This document shows, piece after piece, positions 6,953 through 14,707 of a stretch of 34,618 nucleotides of DNA. The DNA lies in NCBI GenBank assembly GCA_947627455.1, contig CANQWC010000026.1, positions 1 through 34,618 of the forward strand, in the 5' to 3' direction. This DNA is from an uncultured Clostridia bacterium. Lineage in GTDB: Bacteria; Bacillota; Clostridia; Oscillospirales; Ruminococcaceae. The notes under the pieces are model-generated. The model saw only the letters and a list, made by a program, of their open reading frames with translations, searched no databases and was not told the origin of the DNA. The position numbers and the translations under genes were made by a program. How positions within the stretch are numbered: position 1 is the first letter of the stretch; each line of letters opens with the position of its first letter.

Positions 6953-9900
6953 ATGGAGCGCGCTTTCATAACCGTTCTCAACATGAGCATCACGGGCAGC
7001 CTGATCATCGCCGCCCTGCTGATAATTCGGCTCGCGTTCAAAAAGCTGCCGAGGAAGTATTCCTACGCGCTCTGGGCGATACCCGCGTTTCGGCTTCTCT
7101 GCCCGATCTCGATTTCCTCGGCAATAAGCTTTTTCAACCTCTTTAAAAAGGCCGAGGTCGCCTCGAATCAGATGGAATACATCGCGCCGCCGCCGACCGA
7201 ATATGTCGCCCCGACGCTCCCTCAAAACCCCGTAGTAACGCCCCTCCCGCCGACCTATCACGACCCGATGGAGGACGTTGTAAAAGAGGTCCCGAAGTCG
7301 CTTTCTCTCGGCGAGATCGCGGGGATAATCTGGCTGACAGTCGCCGCAGCGATAATTCTTTGGGCGGTGATAAGCTATATTTCGGTTCGGCGCAGGGTGA
7401 AAGGCTCGGAAAAGGCCGACGGATATTTTATCTGCAAAAATATCTTCTCGCCCTTTGTTTTCGGGATATTCAGGCCGACGATCTACCTTCCGAGCGGGCT
7501 TTCAGATGTCGACACCCACTGCATTTTTGAGCACGAGCGCACGCATATTCAGAGGAAAGACTACCTCATAAAGCTTCTGACAGTGCCGATTCTCGCCTTG
7601 CATTGGTTCAACCCGCTTGTCTGGCTCGGCATAAGGCTCATGACGGTCGACATGGAGCTCTCCTGCGACGAAATGGCGCTGAAAAGCTTTTCCGCCGATT
7701 TCAGAAAAGACTATGCCAACGCGCTTTTAAACGTCTCGATGAAGCAGAACGGGCTTTCGTTCGGCGGGGTCTTGGGCTTCGGCGAAACAGGCGTAAAGGC
7801 GCGAATCAAGGGCGTTTTAAGCATGAAAAAGCCGAAGCTTTGGGCGACGGTCATCGCGATAGTTATCGTTATAGTTGCTGCTGTCTGCCTCACCACCAAC
7901 GCCGCGAACAGTTCGGGCCCTCTGCCCAAAAAATTTGACGGCTATATAAGCTATGAAACCGCAAATATCCCCGTGCTTCACTACGATGAAACTGCCGACG
8001 CCGCCGATTTTAAAGAGCAGGCCGCCCCGAAAATCCTCTTTGCGAGGGCTGAGGCGGGCGATGTCACCGCCTATCTTCTCGGCGAGGGCGTTTATCGCGA
8101 AGAAAACAGCGATGCCCTGCGCGTCATCGACCTCAAAGTCGGCGTCAGCACCGACGGCAAGACCGTAAACGCCGCCTACCCCGCCCCCGCAGATTTAATC
8201 GGGGCGTCTCAGGGACACTATACCGTATATACCGACACGGCGGCGATTTCGGCCTATCTTTCCGCGTTTGATATGGAGCTGCCGATAATCGAGCTGAACT
8301 ACATCGGCGAGGATTCAAACATCGGCGCTTTCTATGCCGTTAAAGATGGCGAGCCACGGCTTCTGACGGGCGATCTTTCTGAAATCGGCGGCGAGGCCTC
8401 GGGCGTATGCTTCACATATACCGCTCTCGAAAAGGGCAGCAAGCCGAACACTCTCGTCTTCAACAGAACAAATTCTTTCGGCGTCGAATATGTTTTTGAC
8501 TTTGACAATATCAAGGCCGACGAATATATCGGCCCGCATTTCAGAGCGGAATATGTCGGCGACGGCCTCGACGGCTCGGGGGTCAATAAGCTCGTCAAGG
8601 ATTTCATGATCTACGAGCGGGCGTTTGACTACGGCAGCCTCGACTACGCCTCGAACAGCCCCGCCGACAGCGTCACCATCGACGGCGAGAATTATTACCC
8701 CGTCACCGAAGAGGGCTTTACCGAGTGGCAGGAGCTCTACGACTTCATGCACGGGCTTTTCAGCGATGATTTTGCCGACGAAGCCCTCGCGGGCAGCCCC
8801 TATCGCGAGCACGACGGAAAGACATATACCCGCGACGTCGGCGGATACGGTTGGAGCATTTCGGACGAAGATTATCGTTGGTACGACGGCGAAAAAATCG
8901 AGATCTGGCGGCCGCTTCTCTCCGAGGGCGACGAGGGCAAATACGCGATAACCCTGCTTTACGTCAGCGGCGGCAAGATCACGGGGTTTGAGTATCACTA
9001 CACCGACAGCCTCAACGGCTATCAGCCCAACGCCGATATCGCCGAGGTCAACGCCGCGTTTGAGGAGTTTATCCTGCCGCCCGACGGTGAAACCATCACC
9101 CGCCTTGCCGAGGAATACATCACCGAAAACACCGACCTCCCGCTTCACAGCTATACCGCCGAATACACCGCGATCACCGACAACGTCAGCGGCGTTCAGA
9201 GCGGCATAATCGAGATTAGGTATGACAGCGGCTCGCCCTATATAAGGCTCACGGCCGCAAAGCTTGACGACGTTTGGCAGACGACTTCCGCGGCTGAGTA
9301 TGCCGATTATAACGAATATCTAAGCGAGGTCAGCGGCGGCCGCCCCGATGAAGTCGAGAATCTCAAAAACGTCACCCGAAATTTTGACATCATGAGCGTC
9401 AGCGTTGACATACCCGAAAGCTGGCAGAGCTATACGTTGGAAGATTACAGTCTTCAGCACATCGGTATCCAACTTTATGACGGCGCAATCCCCGCTCAGC
9501 GCGAAATGTACGGCGGCAAGCTGTTTGTCGCCGAGGCGGTAAGCGGCTTTGCGCAGAGCTATATCGAATCGCAGGAGGCGCTCGGGGTTTCCTATGACGT
9601 TTCCGACTATACCGCCGCTTCGGGATATAAAATGAAACTATGCTATCGCGACGGCGTTTTGGACTATGCGACCTTTGATGACTTTAAGAGTATGTGCATA
9701 TTCTTTGACCTTGACGGGCAGGACGACATGCGCGTTATCTTCGGGATAATCGACAGCATAGTTTTATCCGCCGAAAGCGGCGACGCTCCCGAGCAGTCGT
9801 ATTCTTATGACGAAGCAAAAGACATTCTCAGCGAGGCGTTTGAGGCATACGCACAATATACAAGCGTCGGGAGCGTCGAGCTTTCATCTGACGGCGGCAC

Positions 9901-11071
9901 GGCTGCCCGCGAAATCAAGGTCAGAAAAAGCGACGGAATATTTACCGAATACGCCTATTGCTTCACGGCAAGATACCGAAGCCGCGACAGGCTTCCGCGG
10001 CTGTACGCCGTGACCGCAGACGCCGCCGACATCTTCGTCTATGACCCCGAGGACGAAACCGACGAAGAGTTTTACGGTTATCTCACCACGGCGGAGTCAT
10101 ATAAAGACGTTCCCGATTATGTTGTATTCACCGACTTTTACGCGCAGGCCCAAGCGTTCTACAAATTTTTGCAGGATATCGACAGCAGGAGTCGGATCGG
10201 TTACGATCAGAAAGCGACAGATGAAGCCCTCTCACTTTCACTCTGGGACAACTACAAAGAGGCAAGCCTGTTCCTTCATCTTCATAGGCGCGACAACGGA
10301 GATATCATCACCCAAGGCGGGTCGGAATACATTCCGCTGAACAGCGACTACGACACGATGGCGGAATGCGAGGCGCTTCTCAGAAAAACCTTTACCCGCG
10401 ATTTCAGCGAGCTTATACTCAAGAACCAATTCGGCAGGAACAGAAAGTTTTCGGAATTCAACGGAAAGATGTACGCTATCATCGGCGACTACGCGGGGAC
10501 TATCGTATGCGACCTTCCGATAAGCGGCGCTGTCTATGACGGCGAGAACAAAATGACCGCCTACACGACCATAACCTACGACCGCGAGGGCGACAACGTC
10601 GACGATTATATCTTCCACCTCGAAAAGGAAAACGGAAGCTGGAAAATTGCCTCGATAGAGCTTCCCGACTATTATGCCGACGGCAGCAGCCGGTTCGAGT
10701 TCACCGAGAGTTACTATTACACCGACACCCTTGCGGCGATCGAAACGGTTCGCAAGGCCCTTGAAGCCGAGGCGAAGAGCGACTATGTCATCAGCCTTGA
10801 AATCAACGACATTTCGGTCGATTGGCAAGAGACCTATCGCCTTGCCGAGATGTACTCGGGCAGCGATCTCGCCATTGAGCGCGGCTGGAGCGACGACGAC
10901 CTCAACGACAGATTTCTTGTGGTCAGCGCCGATTGCAGCGCCGAATACGACCGCACAAAGACCTTTCTCGACGGCGGGCATATAATTCGCTACTTCGGGC
11001 TGATGTATCACGAAGACAGCGACGATTGGGAGATAATCCCCGACCTCGGCGGAACATTCAGCCCCGCCTAA
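6953..11071 (+). CDS. Giant BlaR1-like M56 sensor metalloprotease with a ~1050-residue extracellular region
   Basis: A 1372-residue membrane protein (BlaR1/MecR1 are about 580-600). Residues 1-320 are the M56 core: helices near 8-27, 38-64, 120-143 and 298-316, the zinc motif HERTH (194-198) and the ELSCDE segment with the third ligand Glu235. Instead of a penicillin-binding domain, residues 320-1372 are a long acidic, Tyr-rich extracellular region. I see two modules (about 590-690 and 1135-1240) with the pattern FS/T-D-DF...F/Y...-NGK-Y-, a beta-rich stretch and a NGSW/GG-K end, which resembles IseA-type DL-endopeptidase inhibitor domains. A PsbP-like stretch lies at about 808-940 and a terminal module at 1260-1372. 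The ATG at 6953, with GGAGG 8 nt upstream, is preferred to the upstream in-frame start. It is coupled to blaI (1-nt gap), so it should proteolytically relieve BlaI repression when the outer part senses a signal. The identity of that signal is unknown. Confidence 0.85.
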   Translation: MERAFITVLNMSITGSLIIAALLIIRLAFKKLPRKYSYALWAIPAFRLLCPISISSAISFFNLFKKAEVASNQMEYIAPPPTEYVAPTLPQNPVVTPLPPTYHDPMEDVVKEVPKSLSLGEIAGIIWLTVAAAIILWAVISYISVRRRVKGSEKADGYFICKNIFSPFVFGIFRPTIYLPSGLSDVDTHCIFEHERTHIQRKDYLIKLLTVPILALHWFNPLVWLGIRLMTVDMELSCDEMALKSFSADFRKDYANALLNVSMKQNGLSFGGVLGFGETGVKARIKGVLSMKKPKLWATVIAIVIVIVAAVCLTTNAANSSGPLPKKFDGYISYETANIPVLHYDETADAADFKEQAAPKILFARAEAGDVTAYLLGEGVYREENSDALRVIDLKVGVSTDGKTVNAAYPAPADLIGASQGHYTVYTDTAAISAYLSAFDMELPIIELNYIGEDSNIGAFYAVKDGEPRLLTGDLSEIGGEASGVCFTYTALEKGSKPNTLVFNRTNSFGVEYVFDFDNIKADEYIGPHFRAEYVGDGLDGSGVNKLVKDFMIYERAFDYGSLDYASNSPADSVTIDGENYYPVTEEGFTEWQELYDFMHGLFSDDFADEALAGSPYREHDGKTYTRDVGGYGWSISDEDYRWYDGEKIEIWRPLLSEGDEGKYAITLLYVSGGKITGFEYHYTDSLNGYQPNADIAEVNAAFEEFILPPDGETITRLAEEYITENTDLPLHSYTAEYTAITDNVSGVQSGIIEIRYDSGSPYIRLTAAKLDDVWQTTSAAEYADYNEYLSEVSGGRPDEVENLKNVTRNFDIMSVSVDIPESWQSYTLEDYSLQHIGIQLYDGAIPAQREMYGGKLFVAEAVSGFAQSYIESQEALGVSYDVSDYTAASGYKMKLCYRDGVLDYATFDDFKSMCIFFDLDGQDDMRVIFGIIDSIVLSAESGDAPEQSYSYDEAKDILSEAFEAYAQYTSVGSVELSSDGGTAAREIKVRKSDGIFTEYAYCFTARYRSRDRLPRLYAVTADAADIFVYDPEDETDEEFYGYLTTAESYKDVPDYVVFTDFYAQAQAFYKFLQDIDSRSRIGYDQKATDEALSLSLWDNYKEASLFLHLHRRDNGDIITQGGSEYIPLNSDYDTMAECEALLRKTFTRDFSELILKNQFGRNRKFSEFNGKMYAIIGDYAGTIVCDLPISGAVYDGENKMTAYTTITYDREGDNVDDYIFHLEKENGSWKIASIELPDYYADGSSRFEFTESYYYTDTLAAIETVRKALEAEAKSDYVISLEINDISVDWQETYRLAEMYSGSDLAIERGWSDDDLNDRFLVVSADCSAEYDRTKTFLDGGHIIRYFGLMYHEDSDDWEIIPDLGGTFSPA

Positions 11072-11143
11072 ACCGAGCCCGCTGATTAGTGATTACCCCT
11101 TCAACCCGTTGCGGGTTGATTCAAGAAGTGTTTATATAAAAAG

Positions 11144-11174
11144 AAATTCGGGAATTATTCCCGAATTTTCTTTT
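11144..11174. terminator. Bidirectional terminator between the M56 gene and the 36-aa gene
   Basis: AAATTCGGGAA pairs with TTCCCGAATTT (11 bp, 3-nt loop) with TTTCTTTT on the plus side and CTTTTTAT on the minus side, serving both convergent genes. A second smaller hairpin (TCAACCC/GGGTTGA) lies at 11101-11119. Confidence 0.85.
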
Positions 11175-11181
11175 GCGCGAT

Positions 11182-11292
11182 TTATTCCGCCTTTTCGCTG
11201 AGGTATTCCCTATACTCCTCCTCGCTGACGAAGAGCATATACCTTCCGCTGACGTAGCCCATGTATCCGTTTGACGTGTCGTAACCTTTCAT
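11182..11292 (-). CDS. Conserved-looking 36-residue small protein (GYMGYVSGRYMLF)
   Basis: A 36-codon ORF encodes a protein beginning MKGYDTSNGYMGYVSG, then RYMLFVSEEEYREYLSEKAE. Support for a real gene: a perfect GGAGG ribosome site 6 nt before the ATG, a TATAAT-containing promoter about 40 bp upstream, and a strong terminator 8 nt past the stop. The sequence is Tyr/Gly-rich in the first half and an acidic amphipathic helix in the second, with no signal peptide, so it is probably cytosolic. From memory, similar 'GYMGY(V/I)...RYMLF...EEEY' micro-proteins occur in gut Clostridia, but I know of no function and cannot verify this here. Confidence 0.78.
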   Translation of the reverse strand: MKGYDTSNGYMGYVSGRYMLFVSEEEYREYLSEKAE

Positions 11293-11333
11293 AATAAACC
11301 TCCGTTTGTCGCGGCCTGTTCTTCTATGCTCTT

Positions 11334-11368
11334 ATTATAACAGCTTTTGAGTCCAAAAGTACGGACTC
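11334..11368 (-). promoter_or_regulatory. Promoter of the 36-aa gene with an inverted repeat at -35
   Basis: On the minus strand TATAAT (11339-11334) is clear, but the -35 position (around 11362-11357, GTACTT) is poor. It is covered by the inverted repeat GAGTCC-N8-GGACTC (11349-11368), and the same half-site recurs as CGGACTC near 11424-11430. This suggests activator- or repressor-dependent transcription. A further inverted repeat ATTTTTAC/GTAAAAAT lies near 11397-11423. Nothing else is seen from 11369 to 11446. Confidence 0.55.
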
Positions 11369-11446
11369 CAAGATAAATTTTCGCTTATTTTAAAAGATTT
11401 TTACTCATACGAGGGTAAAAATTCGGACTCATTTTTCTTTTGACGC

Positions 11447-11486
11447 AAAAACCCGCCCCGACGCAGTGCCGAGGCGGGCGGTTTTA
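11447..11486 (-). terminator. Terminator of the flavodiiron gene
   Basis: On the minus strand CCGCCC and GGGCGGG pair around a TCGG...-containing loop, followed by TTTTTG, directly after the stop codon of the gene. Confidence 0.8.
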
Positions 11487-11493
11487 TTTTGAT

Positions 11494-13329
11494 TTATTCG
11501 ATCGGCTCGAAGTCGGCGGCGCCGTGCTTGCAGAGCGGGCAGACAAAGTTTTCGGGGAGCTCATCGCCCTCATAGACATAGCCGCAAATCTTGCATACCC
11601 AGCCTTTTTTGCCCTCGGTCTTGGGCTTCGGCTTGACGTTTTCGTGGTAGTAGGTATAAGTCATGGTCTCGGCGTCAGAGATAACCCTCGCCTCGGTTAC
11701 CGAGCAGATGAACATTCCGTGAGTGCCGAGGTCGACATAATCCTCGACCTTCAGCGACATGAACGCGTTGATATATCTCGGCAGGAACACAAGGCCGTTG
11801 TCAGAGCGAAGAACCTCGCAGCCCGCGAATTTATCGACTGCGCGGCCGCTTTGGAATCCGAATGTCTCGAACACCTTGAAGGGCGCTTCGGTCGAGAGGC
11901 AGCAGACGTTCATCTTTCCCGTCTGCTTGATGACGTGGTGCGAATAGTTGGCCTTGTTGATGCTCACGGCGACGCGGTAGGGGTTGTCGGTAAGCTGGCT
12001 GACGGTGTTGACAATAAGGCCGTTGTCCTTGGTGCCGTCGTTCGAGGTCACGACATAAAGCCCGTAGCCGATTTTATTGAGGGCGTTCATGTCCTGCTTA
12101 TTGGCGGTCTCGGCGCTCTGCGCGATGTAGTCCATGCAAAGCTCGTCCGAGAGCTCCTCGATTTGGGCGCGGCTTTCGTCGCTAAGCGCCGAGAGGATCT
12201 TGACGGTGGTCTTTGTATAGTTGATGTTCTTGCAGGGCTCGAGCATCGACAGCATAGTTTTCGCGGCGAGGGGCGCCCATGAGCCGTTCTCCATCAGTGC
12301 AACGGTGCGGTCGCGGTATCCGCGCTCGGTGAGGTGGTTGATGAACTCGCGCATAAACGGGAATATCTCGGCGTTATAGGTCGTCGTCGCCAAAACGAGC
12401 TTGTTATATCTGAACGCGTCCTCAACAGCCTCTGCCATATCCTCTCTCGCGAGGTCGGTCACGACAACCTTGGGGCAGCCCTTTCTGAGGAGTTGGCTCT
12501 CAAGAAGCCTTACTGCCTCTTTTGTGTGGCCGTAGACGGAGGTATAGGCGATCATCACGCCCTCAGACTCGGGGCGATAGCTCGACCAGATGTCGTAGAG
12601 GTTGAAGTAGTGCGGAAGGCTTCCGCTGATAACGGGGAGGCCGACGTAGTTCAAGGGGTTCTCGCTGAGAACGGGGCCGTGTGTCGGGCAGATGATGCTT
12701 ATGTCGAGGGTCGCGGCCTTCTGCAAAAGCTTCTGAACCTGCATTCCGTATTTCCCGACGATGCCGATATAATAGCGCCGCGCCTCGCAGTCCCATTCCT
12801 CCTCGACGTCGTTTGCGCCGAACTTTCCGAAGCCGTCGGCAGAGAAAAGAACCTTGTCAAGCGAATCATAGGTCACGATGACCTCGGGCCAGTGAACCAT
12901 CGGAGCGGTGACAAAGGTCAGGGTGTGGGCTCCGAGGGTGAGGGTGTCGCCCTCGCCGACGACAATTCTGCGGTCGGAATAATCGGTGCCGAAGAACTGC
13001 TTCATCATCGTGAAAGCCTTGGCAGAGGCGACGATCTTCGCATCGGGATAAAGGTTCATGAAGTTTGCGATGTTGCCCGCGTGGTCGGGCTCCATGTGCT
13101 GAATGATGAGATAGTCGGGCTTGCGGCCGCCGAGCGCCGAAGAAACGTTGTCGAGCCACTGGTGCGCAAAGCGAATATCAACGGTGTCCATGACCGCGAT
13201 CTGCGAGTCGATGATCGCGTACGAGTTGTAAGCCATGCCGTTCGGCACGACATACTGCCCCTCAAAAAGGTCGATCTCGTGGTCATTGACGCCGATATAG
13301 CGAATGTCCTTGGTGATTTTCATATCCAT
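11494..13329 (-). CDS. Flavodiiron protein fused to flavin reductase and rubredoxin
   Basis: A 611-residue cytosolic enzyme that in this family reduces O2 to water or NO to N2O and protects anaerobes. The metallo-beta-lactamase core (1-250) has the diiron ligands His78, Glu80, Asp82 (HMEPDH), His146, Asp165 and His217. A flavodoxin domain (about 256-400) has the FMN loop TSVYGHT (263-269). Residues 415-565 form a flavin-reductase-like FMN domain (GLYVVTS...NGLIVNTVSQ). The C-terminus is a short rubredoxin with CKIC (579-582) and CPLC (597-600), spaced like rubrerythrin-type rubredoxins. The ATG at 13329 is chosen because AGGAGG lies 6 nt upstream; the nearby ATG at 13323 would be too far. It has its own promoter and terminator and is monocistronic. 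O2 versus NO as main substrate cannot be told from sequence. Confidence 0.93.
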   Translation of the reverse strand: MDMKITKDIRYIGVNDHEIDLFEGQYVVPNGMAYNSYAIIDSQIAVMDTVDIRFAHQWLDNVSSALGGRKPDYLIIQHMEPDHAGNIANFMNLYPDAKIVASAKAFTMMKQFFGTDYSDRRIVVGEGDTLTLGAHTLTFVTAPMVHWPEVIVTYDSLDKVLFSADGFGKFGANDVEEEWDCEARRYYIGIVGKYGMQVQKLLQKAATLDISIICPTHGPVLSENPLNYVGLPVISGSLPHYFNLYDIWSSYRPESEGVMIAYTSVYGHTKEAVRLLESQLLRKGCPKVVVTDLAREDMAEAVEDAFRYNKLVLATTTYNAEIFPFMREFINHLTERGYRDRTVALMENGSWAPLAAKTMLSMLEPCKNINYTKTTVKILSALSDESRAQIEELSDELCMDYIAQSAETANKQDMNALNKIGYGLYVVTSNDGTKDNGLIVNTVSQLTDNPYRVAVSINKANYSHHVIKQTGKMNVCCLSTEAPFKVFETFGFQSGRAVDKFAGCEVLRSDNGLVFLPRYINAFMSLKVEDYVDLGTHGMFICSVTEARVISDAETMTYTYYHENVKPKPKTEGKKGWVCKICGYVYEGDELPENFVCPLCKHGAADFEPIE

Positions 13330-13355
13330 AAACTGCCTCCTGAAAGTTTTTATAC

Positions 13356-13384
13356 AGTATATCACTTTTCGCGGCGGTTGTAAA
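13356..13384 (-). promoter_or_regulatory. Promoter of the flavodiiron gene
   Basis: TTTACA (13384-13379), a 17-bp spacer and TATACT (13361-13356), about 25 bp before the ATG. Confidence 0.82.
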
Positions 13385-13419
13385 GAGTAATTTTTAATGC
13401 GCAAGCGCGGCTCATCAAA

Positions 13420-13442
13420 GATGTGGCCTAAGCGGCCACATC
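13420..13442. repeat. GATGTGGCC palindrome, copy 2
   Basis: GATGTGGCC-TAAGC-GGCCACATC, a 23-bp near-palindrome related to 3951-3973. Between it and the insertion sequence there is only a GTCGCC/GGCGAC hairpin (13485-13499) and a short TGTCAGA direct repeat. Confidence 0.6.
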
Positions 13443-13527
13443 AAGAAAATAGAAGTTAGATGTCAGATGTCAGAATTTCAAGGTGTCGCCTATGGCGACG
13501 TTTTCAAATACTGAGAATAATGTGTGC

Positions 13528-13552
13528 GAAATAGACACTCCCCCATCAAAAA
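13528..13552. repeat. 25-bp target duplication, left copy
   Basis: A 25-bp sequence starting GAAATAGACACTCCCCCATC is repeated exactly and in the same orientation at 14610-14634. Both copies abut the insertion sequence ends with no gap. Confidence 0.85.
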
Positions 13553-14609
13553 TGTAAGTTTGTCAATGATCTTGTACAACAAAAGAAAAGAATTCAGTCG
13601 GAGAGAGAAAGTTCAGCGGACGCATAGGCCGATTATTAGATTTTCTTTGGTGCGCAGCGAGCTGCGCACCAAAATCGGCGAGAGAATAAAAGCAGTGTAA
13701 ATCATAAAACCGCTTTTGATCCTCTCTGTGGCTTCTCTCAACCTTCCCGTTGTGCCGCGGAGTGTATGGACGAATAAGCTTGTGCCGAATGCCGAGCTTT
13801 TGGGCGGTAAGCTCAAATCTTGTCGGTAAGTCTCGTTTGCTGTTTGAAAATTTGTTTGTAAACTCAAAGCCGTTGTCGGTCTGAACGCATTCTATCGTCA
13901 CACCCTTTCTCTTGAACCACTTGTAGACCCTCTCTAAGAAATCCGCCGATGAATATGTACTCTGTTCCGAATAAGCGCCTAAATATCTCAGTCTGGTGTA
14001 TTCATCAATCGCTGTGTACTGATACAGCCTTTCTTCGGGATTTGCAAGACACTTCAACGGAACAACCTTGACGTCTATCTGAACACGTTCTCCGGGATGC
14101 GTCATCTGTTCATAGGGTTTTGATTTTCGCTTCTGCTTAGGCTTTGGCCCCTCTATCATACCAAGCCTTCTCATTACCCTGTAAAGGCTCTCGGGACGGC
14201 GAGTATAGCCTTTCTTTTTGAGCCTGTACCAAAGCTCGGTAAGACCTAAATCGGGACTTCTGCGATGATAGCGCTTAATTAAGGCTATCTCTTCGGGAGT
14301 ATGCTCATTGGGATGATGATGAGGTCTGCGGGACTGATTTACCAATGACGATTCCGTTCCGTCCCAACGTGCTTTCCAGAAGTAGATATACGACCGTGCC
14401 TTATTGTATTTCCTGCTTGCGCGGGACACTCCGTATTTCTCCGCATATTTCATCAGGGATTGACGATACCTTGCCTCTTGTGTTATACTGTTCATGAAGA
14501 ATGTGCTTCCTTTCTTGCGGTATTGATTTGCATGCAATCTTATCTTACCACACTCGGGCACATTCTTCTTTTTTTATTCTTATTGTACAAGATGTATTGT
14601 AGTCTAACA
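13553..14609 (-). mobile_element. Insertion sequence (1057 bp), IS481/IS3-like transposase, 25-bp direct repeats
   Basis: The element begins TGTAAG and ends CTAACA; the inner part of the imperfect terminal inverted repeats shares ATCTTGTACAA exactly (13577-13580 region on the left, 14584-14594 on the right, inverted). One transposase gene fills it. The flush 25-bp direct repeats are the target duplication. Such long duplications are exceptional and recall the IS1202-type group (about 24-29 bp by memory); the transposase itself reads as an IS481/IS3-type rve protein. Confidence 0.82.
13563..14495 (-). CDS. DDE transposase of the insertion sequence
   Basis: From the ATG at 14495 the protein has 310 residues (an in-frame extension upstream to 14561 lacks a ribosome site; AAAGGAAG lies about 10 nt before 14495). 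Residues 10-50 form a helix-turn-helix (SLMKYAEKYGVSRASRKYNK), followed by a second HTH region (RRSPDLGLTELWYRLKKKG). The rve catalytic core has Asp141 (VQIDVK), Asp207 (QTDNGFEF) and Glu253 (HNGKVERSH). The reading frame is complete and the catalytic triad present, so the element may still be active. The gene reads away from the ABC operon. Confidence 0.88.
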   Translation of the reverse strand: MNSITQEARYRQSLMKYAEKYGVSRASRKYNKARSYIYFWKARWDGTESSLVNQSRRPHHHPNEHTPEEIALIKRYHRRSPDLGLTELWYRLKKKGYTRRPESLYRVMRRLGMIEGPKPKQKRKSKPYEQMTHPGERVQIDVKVVPLKCLANPEERLYQYTAIDEYTRLRYLGAYSEQSTYSSADFLERVYKWFKRKGVTIECVQTDNGFEFTNKFSNSKRDLPTRFELTAQKLGIRHKLIRPYTPRHNGKVERSHREDQKRFYDLHCFYSLADFGAQLAAHQRKSNNRPMRPLNFLSPTEFFSFVVQDH

Positions 14610-14634
14610 GAAATAGACACTCCCCCATCAAAAA
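14610..14634. repeat. 25-bp target duplication, right copy
   Basis: Exact second copy of 13528-13552, starting directly after the element's terminal ACA. It ends 5 bp before the -35 box of the ABC operon promoter. Confidence 0.85.
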
Positions 14635-14639
14635 AACTC

Positions 14640-14668
14640 TTGCAAATCCCCTCGAAGTATGGTATATT
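14640..14668 (+). promoter_or_regulatory. Promoter of the sugar ABC operon
   Basis: TTGCAA (14640-14645), a 17-bp spacer and TATATT (14663-14668), 40 bp before the ATG at 14708. The insertion sequence sits immediately upstream, so any activator site located further upstream was displaced by about 1.1 kb. Confidence 0.72.
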
Positions 14669-14707
14669 TTCAATGTATATATCATCTGCTCCGTGAGGTG
14701 TGAAAGT

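Noticed and set aside
12334-13383. 349-codon plus-strand ORF opposite the flavodiiron gene
   Set aside because: Mirror frame of a strongly coding GC-rich gene; it crosses that gene's promoter and has no known motifs.
13528-14634. The 25-bp repeats as part of the insertion sequence ends
   Set aside because: They are in direct, not inverted, orientation, and lie flush outside the imperfect inverted ends that begin with TGT.
14640-14690. A dif/Xer site beside the insertion sequence
   Set aside because: The AT-rich stretch is explained by the -10 region, and I cannot match two 11-bp Xer arms.
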